Below are positions 45,597 to 56,509 of a DNA stretch of 64,000 nucleotides, piece by piece. Below the pieces are notes generated by a model that searched no databases, was not told where the DNA came from, and saw only the letters and a program-made list of their open reading frames with translations. Source of the stretch: Fallopia convolvulus (lineage: Eukaryota > Streptophyta > Magnoliopsida > Caryophyllales > Polygonaceae); assembly GCA_964016875.1 (NCBI GenBank), contig OZ024719.1, positions 25,611,877 through 25,675,876 on the forward strand, given 5' to 3'. Positions within the stretch are counted from its first letter, which is position 1. The number at the start of each line of letters is the position of its first letter. The translations under genes were made by a program, and so were the position numbers.

Positions 45597-46200
45597 TCTT
45601 AACAACTATAAAAGTTGTCTCTCTATATCCAATAAATGCTCATTCTTTAATAATAATTTCTACCACTATTAAATTGCAACAAATATATAAAAAAATTTTT
45701 GAAGGAAATTAAATAAATACCTGCAATTGTTTATTTATCTTTTAAGGGTTTCAAATTTGCTTATTTCAAAATAAAATAACATAATGAATATTACTTATGT
45801 TTTAGAAAGTAAATGAAGCATACAATACTGTTATCAATTACTCACAAATTTATATGTATGAGAATCGCATTATTCTAAATCGAAAAAAAGTTACAAAAAA
45901 ACTTAAATTGGCAATAGTTTAAGTATAAAAAGTGAAATTAATGCTAGGACTATCAAATTAGGACGTGGAAGAAATTCATGTATCTTAAATTAGTATGCAC
46001 TTATTAAAAGATTGAATAATTTATATATGTATATTTTTAATTTTTTAATTTTTTTGTTCACAATCAATTATAATATTTCATTACAAATTAATTAACTTGC
46101 TTAATCACCTTTTTATGATATCTTAAAACTCGAATATTAAAAAAATAACAAACATGTGATATAAACTCTGTCTCGTCCAATGGATGGGTTAACACTCTAG
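45597..46200 (+). mobile_element. Non-autonomous Helitron copy 2 (604 bp), head-to-tail with copy 1
   Basis: Near-identical to copy 1 from TCTTAACAAC to ACTCTAG, starting three T bases after copy 1 ends. Its 3' hairpin carries two changes (GGACGAG to GGATGGG) that weaken the stem. It is followed by T at 46201. Confidence 0.85.
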
Positions 46201-46590
46201 TTTACTAGAAAAATCTTATTTTGTGCCCATTAGAAAAACTTATTTATTATCTACACCGCATTCTTATTTGAGGAAAGTTTATTCAGAGGTTAATTATAAT
46301 AGGCCATGTTTTAATTTTGCATTTGTCAGCCCACTATTTTGGATGACCTTTCAAATTTTATTTTCAAAATTTAAACTAGTTAGTTTGTGTTTCTTTTTTC
46401 GGAGGATTAAAATCATTTTCAGTTCCACTTGCTTTGTAGAGCTTTAATATTATTTAGTAGAGCTACACGACATATTAGATTCGCCGAGTTAGAGCGAGTA
46501 CATCAATTTTTTAAATCAAGGCTACAATGTTGTTGTCGAATCCTAAAACGGTGTCGTTTTGATAAAAAAATATTAACTTCAGATGTGTTA
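46201..46590. other. Short AT-rich spacer
   Basis: Between Helitron copy 2 and the copia element; no gene or transposon end recognised. Confidence 0.4.
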
Positions 46591-46760
46591 TGAAGCAAAG
46601 GAGAAGGTAAAAGAGACGATTAAAATATGCCTTTCTCTATATCTAAGCAATCAATTCATACAAAGTGTAGAAGGAACTGTAAGGACAGAAAATAAACACA
46701 AGACTATCAAGTGGAAGAAAGGAAACGACTCAAGCAAATCTAATAATGACAAACAACTCA
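46591..46760 (-). repeat. 3' LTR of copia element
   Basis: 170 bp, same length as 52069-52238 and highly similar. On the minus strand it is preceded by the polypurine tract CTTAAGAGGGACAA (46761-46774). Confidence 0.82.
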
Positions 46761-46789
46761 TTGTCCCTCTTAAGATGGAGCATGCAAGT

Positions 46790-48127
46790 CAAGAATACCC
46801 AACATGCAAAGAAAAGCATGAAAGGGTGCTTTTCTTAAGGCCTTCGTAAGAATATCTGCTAATTGAGCACCAATCGAAACATAGGAGGGTAGGAGAGTCC
46901 TAGTGGTGATGGCATCACGAACGAAGTGGCAGTCGACATCCGCTAAGGCCTTCGTATGAATATCCAATAATTGAGTACCAATCAAAACATAGGAGGGTAG
47001 GAGAGTCCCAATGGTGTTGACATCACGAACGAAGTGGCAGTCGACATCAATGTGTTTAGTTCGCTCATGAAAAATTGGATTCTGAGCAATGTGGAGAGCG
47101 AATTTGCTATCATAATACAGTCGGATCGGTGAAGGATGTCGAACATGAAGATCAAACAACACTCCTTTTAACTGTTTCAACTCACAAGTGATAGAGGCCA
47201 TACAACGGTACACCGCTTCAACTGAAGAACATGAAATCGTATGTTGTTTCTTTGTTTTTCATGAGACAAGAGATGTACCAAGAAAGACCAACCATCCAGA
47301 TAATGAGCATCATGTTATTTGGCAAATCGCCCAATCAATGTCACACCAACCACTGAGGCGTAGTGGGGAGTCAGAATGAAGGAGAATGCCTTGGCGTGGA
47401 CGACCTTTGAGAAATCTAACCACACATAGAGTAGCATGCAAATTTTTAGTTGTGGGCTGCTGCAAAAATTGTGACAAGACATGGACCGAATAAGATAGCT
47501 TGAGCCTAGTGAAACAAAGATAGATGAGCCGGCCGACAAGATGACGATAAGGCTCCGAATCACTCATGAGTGGAGTGGTGGAGAGAGCTAATGAGTGATG
47601 AGAATCCATAGGAAAATCAATTGGCTTGGCTCCGAGCAACCCGGCTTCATTAATAATGTCAAGGGAATATTTTGCTGACAAAGATAAATACCATTAGCAA
47701 CTCGGGAAACTTCAACACCTAGGAAGTACTACATGGAACCAAAGTCTTTCATATGAAAGAAAGTACTCAAGTACGTTTTGAACTTATCCACGACAGGTCA
47801 ATCGTTACACGAGACGATAAGGTCATCCACTTATATGAGTACATGTATTTGGATGATGTCAACCACATAAGTAAATAAGGAATAGTTGTGGTAGGATTGA
47901 CGAAATCCATACAGCTTTAATGTAGTAGACAACTTTGAGAACCAACATCTCAAAGCTTGACGTAATCCATAAATAGAATTCCACAGTTTGCAAACAAGTC
48001 CATGATGTGGAGCCCGATAACCCGACGGTAGTTTCATGTAGACATCTTCCAAGATATCGCCGTGAAGAAAGGCGTTGTGCACATCCATTTGTTGGAGCTC
48101 CCAACGTTGTGAAGCAGCAACCTCCAA
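46790..48127 (-). pseudogene. copia RT C-part and RNase H
   Basis: Minus strand. RT with WELQQMDVHNAFLHGD (about 48105-48058) and YGLRQALRCW. The YVDD box has its Tyr codon replaced by TAA (47833-47831). Then ISAKYSLDII, PYRHLVGRLIYL and the LRLSGWCDIDWA segment (47681-47310), followed by RNase H (47213-46770) with YYDSKFALHIAQNPIFHERTKHI. The RNase H tail contains an in-frame duplication of 36 codons (units starting at 46837 and 46945, period 108 bp) covering DVDCHFVRD...DILTKAL. Several frames, so not functional. Confidence 0.87.
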
Positions 48128-48130
48128 GAG

Positions 48131-49318
48131 TGTTGGATCGGGGTTAGTTCAAACGGTTATGGGAACTGTATTGGACAGTTCCCACATGTAGCGGAAATAA
48201 TAAGCAAGCAGGTAAATAAAATCGGAAGAGACAGTTCCTTATAGAGGAACCCCACCACGATCAACTAACCGCGTGGGTAAACCTCTACCTCCTCTTGGAG
48301 GATTTTGAATGAGTTCCCAATTTTATTGCTTAGTTCCCTTGAGTGCTTACAAGGCAAAATACAAACTTCTCTGTTCCTACAAGAACTCTCTCCCTAGGCA
48401 ACTTTATTGTACTCTCTCAACCCTAACAATGGTGAACACTCACAATCAAAAGAAAAAGTAAACTCAAACCTTACAACCTTTGTCTCTGCAACTTAGTTCC
48501 CTTGGGTCTGGGAACTTCCTTCTTTCTCCTGTCACCGTCGTCGAGTTGAGCTCGTCGTCGGGGACTTATCACCACTTCAATGGTCTTTTCCGATATGCTC
48601 TCTAGCTCTTTCTTTATGTGTTTGGCAGTTTGTGTATTATGAAAAGTGATGGGCAAAGTCACTATTTAAGGGTATATATAGGAGTGATATGCAACCCTAA
48701 TCCATTTGAGGCAATTGTCCTAAATGCCCTTTTTGCCTTGCCCTCCAAGCTTGATCCTTAAGGTTGACATGTGAGTTTGTTTGAATTTGAAACTTGTCAA
48801 TTCTTGGATCACATCGGACTGTTGGATGGTCGTCTTCAACTTGTAGCACAGTTTGAAGCCGACTAGTACAATAAGAAGCTCTTTTGTCCGGTTAGACAAG
48901 ATCCCTTGATTTGCGCTGAGATGTCGCTTTCACGCATGCCAGTTCGCATCCAAAGGGAACCCTCGTCTTCTCAGTTCCCTTGTCTCGGGAACTCTCTTGA
49001 CTTGAGAGAATCCTGTTCTCCTTACCTAGTTCCCATTTCATGGGAACTTTGGTTCACTTAGTTCCCTACTCCTTAGGAACATTGGATCACTTTGAGGTTG
49101 GTCGCATCTTGATTGAGTTCCCTTGACATGGGAACTTTCGTTGCCTCAGTTCCCATGCCTTGGAAACTTGTTTCTCCGTATCTATGCTCAGCAACGCGCA
49201 ACCTGCATACTTAGAAATACTTGGCAAAGAGAGTTAGTTCCTATGGTGTTTGTCATTATAAAAACTAAGTACGTTGTTCCAGTGTTAATGAACGTGAGTT
49301 CCTAACACCGACTCAACA
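48131..49318 (-). mobile_element. Solo LTR (1188 bp) inserted in copia RT, target duplication AAGAG
   Basis: Plus-strand ends TGTTGGATCG and CGACTCAACA. The perfect 5-bp repeat AAGAG lies at 48126-48130 and 49319-49323. The copia RT frame reads straight across when the insert and one AAGAG are ignored. The minus-strand TATA (CCTATATATACC, 48671-48682) suggests minus orientation. It carries at least six hairpins built from GTTCCC...GGGAAC. The same family occurs at 62618-63812. Confidence 0.9.
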
Positions 49319-49323
49319 AAGAG

Positions 49324-50973
49324 GTCCGAACAGTCACCATTTTAGCAATGGGCGCAAATGTTTCAGAGTAATTGACCCCAAGAATAACCATTTGGGCCCT
49401 GACCACGACCAAGTTTAGCAAAAAGTTCAGGCAGGTTATCAAGCGGAGTGAGTCAACATAATAGAAGGTTCAACAATGTCACCCCCTTTGTCATTAGGCA
49501 CAACGTTATCTGAATCGGGCAAAGCAAATTCAGATGATAATTCTTCTAATGCTACCAATTCAGTTTCATCCTCATCACAAGTATTTGGAAACTGATATGT
49601 TGACGATTTAGTAGCAGAGTAGGAAGCCAAATAGAACTCATTCTAAAAAAAGTAACATCACGAGACACAAAGAATACTTTGAGTTCAGGATCATATAACT
49701 GCTAACCTTTCTGGCTGGATGAATACCCCACAAAAACACACTTACGACCCCTATCAGAGAACTTTTCACGCCCTCTTGACTGTATGTGAGCATGACAAAG
49801 ACGTCCGAGCACCCGCAAGTGCTCATAACTTGGAGCCTTGCCATAAAACAATTCAAACGGAATCTTGCCTTGTAATACTGATGATGGCAATAGATTAATG
49901 AGATATCCAACCGTTAGTACACATTCACCCAATAGATCAAGAGGAATATGTCCTTGAAACCAGAGGGCATGAGCGATGTTCATGATGTGTCGATGTTTTC
50001 ATTCCATCCGACCATTTTGTTGATGTGTTCTTGGACAGGAGGTCTGAAAAACAATCCCATGCTCTCGAAAATAGGCACTCATACATGTGAACTCAGTACC
50101 ATTATCACTACGAAACAGTTTAATTTTCTTTCCAATTTGCCGATCAACAAGGGAAAAAAATTGCAAAACAATGTGTTCTTTCTTATTAATATGAAAATAA
50201 ATCCAAACAACTCTGGTGAAGTCATCAACGATAGTCAAGAAATAATGTGCACCACAAGAAGATGCCTTTTTATAAGGTCCCCACAAATCACATTGAATCA
50301 AATCAAAACTAGCATTTGTTGTATTACTGCTCAAAGGAAAGCTATTTCGAGTCTGCTTAGCTCAATAACACACATCACAAGCGTTATTGTTCTTCAAATT
50401 GCTAACAAAACCATCAACCCATGACAGATGCCCAAATCGTCGATGCCAAAGGTTTGTTGGTTGCACATCACCTACTGCCAACGCTTTTATTTGAGACACT
50501 CGACGGAAATAGTAAAGCCCGTCACGCCGTCTACCTGCACCAATCAACATCCTTGAAGTGTGGTCCTGAATAACACAAAGGTGTTTAGTAAAATACACAC
50601 TACAATTTGTCTCAAACAACCGTGTAACCGATATCAATTCACAATTCAACGTTGGCAAATAAAGGGCATGATTTAAAATCAAATTTGAGTCAAGCTGAAC
50701 GGTTCCTTCCATGGTCGCCAAGACTTGTTGCCCATCAAACATGCCAACCGAAGTACCAGGAATTTCTCCGAGAGACTTAAAGTGCTTTCTTTTTCCAATC
50801 ATGTGATTAGTAGCACCACTGTCAATAATCCACATCTCAGTAGCTAGCTTACTAGTCATCCGTTCATGGGCACCTGATTTTTGATTGTTTTGAGAATTCA
50901 ACATGTCAATCAATGCTTGAATTTGGTCATTGTTCAGACCTGGAATGCTACGTGCCTCTATTCCTAGATGCAT
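49324..50973 (-). pseudogene. copia protease, integrase and RT start
   Basis: Protease with WIIDSGATNHM (about 50829-50797), then the pre-integrase motif LWHRRFGH (about 50455). Integrase core at 50334-49999 with DLWGPYKK, VDDFTRVVWI, SDNGTEF and TSCPRTHQQNG; a TGA (50001-49999) replaces the codon after RME, most simply CGA to TGA. Integrase C-part (49983-49702) includes FELFYGKAPSYEHLRVLG and the GYSSSQKG end. A divergent linker and the first RT residues run to 49324, where the solo LTR interrupts. Several frames and stops. Confidence 0.87.
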
Positions 50974-51184
50974 CCCGCTGGTCTCACGACTTCTTGAATC
51001 TTTGGCAGAGGTTTACATTACTCTTATTGTGACTCGTTCCAATACATGACTTGGGATTTGTCTTTCAGTCATCCTTGAGGCGATCTCCCCACCAATTTGG
51101 ATCAATCATGAGGAAGCGGCTCGTTGTCTCATGCCCTAGCCGTTTGAATTATGTGCAAATTGTTGACCGATCTTTCGATTCGCT

Positions 51185-51990
51185 TCAATTCCTTGTGCTA
51201 GTTTGGCTTTGATGTCCTATCTGAGCAGAGAAATCCATTTGTTTTTCTTTCACGTCGTTCCCACGACTCATGGTCTTGACTCTCTCTTCTTGAACTAGAG
51301 TTGAAAACACTTTGTTAACGGATGGCAAAGGATCCATCACCAACAAGGTAGACTGAACCGTTCCATATACTTCATAGTCCGAACCCATCAACATTTGATG
51401 AACTTTCCCTTCTTCGCTGCATTTTTCGAGCTTTGTTTTGATGTTGCACCTACAAGCTTTACAAGTACACTCATGAATTGGATCGTAGTGACCCAGTTCT
51501 TCCCATAGTGATTTCAATTTCCTATAGTAGGTCACAATCGTCTGCCCCTTTTGATTGCAATTAGCAAGTTCACTCTTTAATTGCTGAATTCGTGGCCCAT
51601 GGACCATTGAGAATCAGTCCTTGATATCTTCGCATAGATCCTTCGCATTCTCCATATAGGAAATGGAAGATCGAAGGTTGGGTTCAATAGTATTGAGTAT
51701 CCATGACACCATCATCGAATTTATTGTCAACCAATCGTCCATCTCAATGCTATTGTTTGTTGGTTCCGTTAGGGATTCGTCAATGAACCCCTACTTCCTT
51801 CTTGCACGCAGCAAAGTACGCACAACTCTTGCCCATTCTTTGTAGTTTTCACCACGTAATTGAACTTGGGGTAATGACATTCCTAGGATTATCATTGGAA
51901 TTCAGTTCATAAGGAGAGGGAATTTTAGGAATTTGAGAACTGGTATTGGTAATTTCTGGAGTTTCAAGGGTCTGTTGTCGGAAGGGGTAT
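51185..51990 (-). pseudogene. copia gag
   Basis: 51607-51185 gives VHGPRIQQLKSELANCNQKGQ and YYRKLKSLWEELGHYDP, the UBN2-type Gag region of copia elements. The N-terminal part (GENYKEW..., about 51870) is recognisable upstream across two stops. The usual zinc knuckle is not evident before protease; CTCKACRC (about 51480) is a cysteine cluster within Gag. Confidence 0.8.
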
Positions 51991-52056
51991 CATCTTTGAC
52001 AATCATGGCTCTGCTGTGAAAAAGAAGGGTTTAGTGTTTCAAAGATTTAATGCCTT

Positions 52057-52068
52057 GCTCTAATACCA
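52057..52068 (-). other. tRNA-Met-type primer-binding site of copia element
   Basis: The minus strand reads TGGTATTAGAGC, one change from the canonical TGGTATCAGAGC initiator-Met site, exactly adjacent to the LTR. Confidence 0.88.
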
Positions 52069-52238
52069 TGAAGCAAAGGAGAAGGTAAAAGAGGCGATCA
52101 AAATCTGCCTTTCTCTATATCTGAGCAATCAATTTATACTAAGTGTAGAAGAAACTATAAGGACAGAAAATAAATACAAGACTCTCGAGTGGAAGAAAGG
52201 AAACGATTCAAGCAAATCTAATAATAACAAACAACTCA
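52069..52238 (-). repeat. 5' LTR of copia element
   Basis: 170 bp, directly next to the primer-binding site, partner of 46591-46760. Confidence 0.85.
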
Positions 52239-53475
52239 TTATGATAAATATCGAAAACGACAAAACCTAAGACGAACACAATCAAAGAAGCAAGATTTGC
52301 TATAACGGTGGACTTCATGCTTGATACCTTCGTATGGACGGTCTTGTTTACTCGTACTCCCACTTGAATTAATTTATACGTTCGACCTTACATGTTTGAT
52401 GGCATTTGGTGGAGCAAAGTAGCATTTGATTATTGTATATTTAACGTAGTGGAAATCATTACACCAACACTACGACACACCAATTGTAGCACTACTCTGT
52501 TTTTTCAAATTACATAACCGAGGAAATATATTAACATTTCTTTAGCATTAATTTAGATTTCATATTATATTAATGCCACTATCAAAAATCAATGGATTGG
52601 AGTGACATTTGGCGAGGTTAAAAAGAAGAACGTGTGATGGTGGTGATCGATGACGTTGCCATGTATCGACCAGAAATAAGTTATGTAGACTACAAGTGCA
52701 ATTCATTTGAACCATATTTATTCATAGTAGTTATATGAATAATATGGTTATATGTACTGAAAAGTCTGAAATTCATTTGAACCATATTATTCATTTATTC
52801 ATAGTAGTTATATGAATAATAAGTTATTTAGACTACAAGTGCAATTCATTTGCCGTGTAACATGGTCATTTAACTCATATAACATAAAGTATATGACGAA
52901 ATTACATGCTACCCACAAAATCATAAATCCAATAATGAATAAGTGAACTATGCTACTCAATACATAATACATGATAAAAGTACGAGAAGACATGATAAAA
53001 GTAAGAGAAAAGTAGAAAGAAAATATAAAAACCCTTGCCCTAATAATTTGTATAGTTGAATTAATCAGTATCCAGTGGCTGAGGCTTGAGGGAGGGGGGC
53101 GGATAGCGGTTGGAGGAGCAAGACTTTTTAGAGGGCCACCCCCGGAGCAGGGGAGATGGTGGGCGCCGAGAAGGAGGCGAGATGCCGGTACGGGGAGCGG
53201 CGGACTGTAGTGTTAGAGAACTGGAGAAGATTGGGGGGGCGTTGTCGTGTCGGAGTCGGTCAAATTGTCGAAAAATTAGAGATGGAAAAAATTTACAAAA
53301 TTGGCCTTTTAATTTGTTTTGGGCTTAAAAACAAAATTGAACCTTTTAATCAATATACTATAACTAAAGTCGAATCTCTCCATCTTAGGTGTCATCGTTT
53401 TAACTATGTCATGTAGGCGTTTTAATTTTTCCATTTACCTCTTTACCCTTTGTTAATTTAAGTATTTACAATCTT

Positions 53476-53480
<5 letters not shown>
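52239..53480. other. Intergenic DNA with a small duplicated block
   Basis: A phrase of about 30 bp (TTATGTAGACTACAAGTGC...) occurs at 52679 and again at about 52822, enclosing further short repeats. The GC-rich stretch 53085-53240 has ORFs of 72 and 86 codons without recognisable domains. No gene assigned. Confidence 0.45.

Positions 53481-53510
<30 letters not shown>
53476..53510. repeat. (AAT)n microsatellite
   Basis: Eleven or so consecutive AAT/ATA units directly before the foldback element. Confidence 0.9.
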
Positions 53511-53515
53511 TCTTA

Positions 53516-54735
53516 TATTACTAAGAAAAAGAGTCACGTGCGAATGGTCACCTGTGTGCGAAATAAGAATAAATCTCGATCGTTCATTCCAAAAAATCAA
53601 CGTCCCTGATTAAACATTCATTTAAAAAAATAAAAAACGGAACGGGCGAATTTTTCTCGTATTATTCGCATATTTTTCAATAAAATACGACACTGACGAA
53701 TTTTTCCCGAATTATTCACGAATTTTTCGAAAAATACATTTTTATGAGACGCGCCCAATTTGTTCATCAATATTCACCAATTGTTCATCAATACTAACTA
53801 ATTGTGCATTTAGTTTTTGATAACATTGTTCATTGATTTCGAACTTTTTTAATTTTTAATTTTATTTTTTAACCTTATTTATGTGTAGGAATACAATATT
53901 TATGTAGTTTTTTATGCACATATAATTAGTTTTGATATACCCATATTTGTTCATTGATATATTCGTATTTGTTCATTGATATGCCCCTATTTGTTCATTG
54001 ATATACCCATGGTATACCATTATTTGTTCATTAGTATACTTCTTTTTTGTTCATTGGTATACCCTATTTGTTCATTGATATACCCTATTTGTTCATGGAT
54101 ATACCCTTATTTGTTCATTGATATGACCAAATATGCATATAGCAATGAACAAATTGATGTTATTAATGAACAAATACGCATATAGCAATGAACAAATTGA
54201 GGTTACTAGTGAACAAATATGCATCTAGTAATGAACAATTATATGAAAAAGACAATGAACAAATATGCATAAATCAGTGAACAAATTGATGTTACTAATG
54301 AACAAATATGCACAAACCGATGAACAAATATGCCAAAACCAATGAATAAATATTTTCGTTTTTATGAACAAAATCACAATGTTGATGAACATATTGCATG
54401 TAATTTTGATACACATTTGTTCATTTTTTATGTACAAACAATAGATTTTTGATGCACAAGCAATAGTTTGTTTATGCACAAAATCACAGTTTTGATGAAC
54501 AAAATCACAGTTTTGATGAACAAATCCACATTACTGATGAACAAATCCACAATACTAATGAACAATCTGGACGCGTGTCCTATTTCCGTTTTTTTCCAAA
54601 AATACGCGAATAATTCGCCCATGCCGTTTTTTCCCCTTTTTAAGTGAAATGATCAACGCCTTTGATTTTTCTTGATCCAACGACTCCTGTTCTTTCTTAT
54701 CTCGCACCTGGGCGCCCATTCGCACCTGAACCGGA
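53516..54735. mobile_element. Foldback element: two inverted arms of tandem TGTTCATTGATAT units
   Basis: The left end (TTACTAAG...GTGCGAATGG, CACCTGTGTGCGA) matches the reverse complement of the right end (TCGCACCTGGGCG, CCATTCGCAC...TTACTAAT). Just inside, GGGCGAATTTTTC on the left mirrors AATTCGCCCATGCCG on the right. The left arm (about 53750-54125) is a tandem array of TGTTCATTGATATACCC-type units of about 24 bp. The right arm (about 54130-54560) holds the inverse unit AATGAACAAATATGCAT. It is non-coding: 60-90-codon ORFs here are repeat artefacts. The structure fits foldback/MULE-like elements with long repetitive TIRs. No clean target duplication found. Confidence 0.65.
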
Positions 54736-55178
54736 CTCTATTACTAATATACAATTATATTTAGATATCTTAAATTTTGGCAAGTTGATTTTGGAGCCTA
54801 ATCCATTATGGAAAGTTTTTATTAAATATAAAAATGTTACTAATATTACTAATATACAATTATATTCAGAGATCTTAAAATTTGGCAAGTAATAGAAACA
54901 TAATCTTTATTATGAAATAAATTTTTTAAATATAATTATATTACTAATATACAACAAAATTATTTTTAATATATTAGTTTTATTTTTCGATAGGGTAGTT
55001 TATACGATAAGATACATATCGTTTCTTAAAAAACCTTACTTATATCAATAATTATTTTTAGAAATAATAGTTTTTTAATACGATACATATAATTTTTTAA
55101 ATATCAATTTAATCAAATTTACAAACAAATAATACAATAATTTTATAAATCCGTGCAAGGCACGGGAACTTAAGCTAG
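54736..55178 (+). mobile_element. Helitron-type 3' end with 95-bp tandem duplication
   Basis: The hairpin CCGTGC-AAG-GCACGG (55151-55165) is followed nine bases later by CTAG|T (55175-55178), a textbook Helitron 3' terminus. The 5' end is unclear; TCTTATATTACTAAG at 53511 is a candidate, which would place the foldback element inside the Helitron. Between 54741 and 54890 a unit TTACTAATATACAATTATAT...TTTGGCAAG is repeated twice. Confidence 0.6.
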
Positions 55179-56370
55179 TTTTAAATCAAATCAAATTGGA
55201 TCTTTAATAATTTAATTACATACTATCTTTAAGAAAAATGATTTCATTCTTACAATTCAATTAGCTATGTCAACCCCACATCTTAAAATTGGTATTAACC
55301 GGAATAATATATAACTCAGCGGATTACTCCTCCTATTGCCAATTGGTTTTAGGATGGAATACCGCTGACCTAATAGGTCAGCACTGAGGAATGACGCGGG
55401 TTCATCCCCGAGATGGCACGGTCGCGCCTCACCCATCCCAGACCGCGTCATGTCTGCAGACGCCTCTGTCACCGAGACGCTCACGGTCTGCCTCTCGTTC
55501 CGCCTTAAATGGGCTCAGATCTAGCTTCCAAACTCACAGAAAGGTAACAGATCTCTTCCAAGTACATGATTCCCCATTAGATCATGATGTAACTTGAATA
55601 TGCAGTTAGGTCGGATCTTAAATGGGCTCAGAATTGGGCCTCGCTATATTGTGACAGCTCCGTTTTTGTAGGGGATTTGTCAATAGGCTTCAACTTCAAT
55701 CATACATTTCAGTTTATCAAAAAAAAAAAAAAAAATCATACATTTCAGTTGATAAATAGTCTCTTATATCACTTTCCTCATCAGTAGAAAAAAGTTCCAT
55801 GCTTTATTGGGCCTTGAAAAGAGTGGTGGGCTTGGTCTCTGAGTTGATCGCATTGGCCCTTTTGTCACAAGCTGAATGAACTGATTACAGAAGAGGTGTT
55901 TGCCGAATTAAATTGGTAACAATTTCAAATTTCAAGGCACGCAATCAGTTTTCGGTCCATGGAGAGACGACAAATTGACACCCCTCGTTTTGTTTATTTT
56001 TTTGGTCGAAACACACCTCGTTTTGTAGAGTTTTACTTTTTAACCTTTTTTTTCCACCAAAAAACAAAGGCGGTTTCACTTAAGTTTTACGTGTATATCG
56101 ATCGATTTCTAAACACGTCCTTTTACTAATTAACGAATTCCAAGAAAGAATATGATAAAGAAAGATGGAGAGGAAGAGATAAAGTAAGTGTAAAATTGAT
56201 CAATCCTAATCCAAAACATCCCACCAATACAATACAAGGGAAAATTAAATAATTACCCTCCTTCCTTCGCCTAGTGAGTCACCATTGGTGTCAGACCCTA
56301 AAAAATATCCAATGGAAATGTAATACATATACATACATACACTACATAGGCTCCAGCTTTCACGTACCGC
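55179..56370. other. Upstream region of the HD-Zip gene
   Basis: No coding sequence with recognisable domains. A poly-A run (55719-55735) is flanked by the direct repeat TCATACATTTCAGTT, as left by a small retroposed insertion. A GC-rich patch at 55385-55500 has no assigned function. Confidence 0.45.
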
Positions 56371-56378
56371 CCCCAGCC

Positions 56379-56386
56379 TATATAAT
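56379..56386 (+). promoter_or_regulatory. Candidate TATA box of the HD-Zip gene
   Basis: TATATAAT within CCTATATAATCCCCC, 131 bp upstream of the ATG, predicting a transcription start near 56410 and a 5' UTR of about 100 nt. Confidence 0.65.
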
Positions 56387-56509
56387 CCCCCACCTTCCCA
56401 AGACCAACAACCTTGTCACAGGCTGATCGAGTGGATAAAACAACACCACCACACCACACACACATATATAACTCACTCATATTATTTCACCAAGCTAGTG
56501 TGATCGGTC

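Larger units (their letters stand above)
46591..52238 (-). mobile_element. Ty1/copia retrotransposon, dead, with solo-LTR insertion
   Basis: Two 170-bp LTRs, 52069-52238 (5' on the minus strand) and 46591-46760 (3'), both running from TGAAGCAAAGG to CAACTCA. A tRNA-Met-type primer-binding site and a polypurine tract (minus AAGAGGGACAA) are present. Order gag, protease, integrase, RT, RNase H is copia-type. TTATG occurs at both outer borders (46588-46592 and 52239-52243), so the true LTR end may be shifted by two bases. Without the 1193-bp inserted LTR plus duplication the element is about 4.45 kb. Short LTRs suggest an Ale-like lineage, but this is tentative. Confidence 0.88.

Noticed and set aside
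53940..54560. CRISPR-like spaced repeats
   Set aside because: Units are degenerate, lack unique spacers of constant length, reverse orientation half-way and sit in a plant genome; a foldback transposon explains them.
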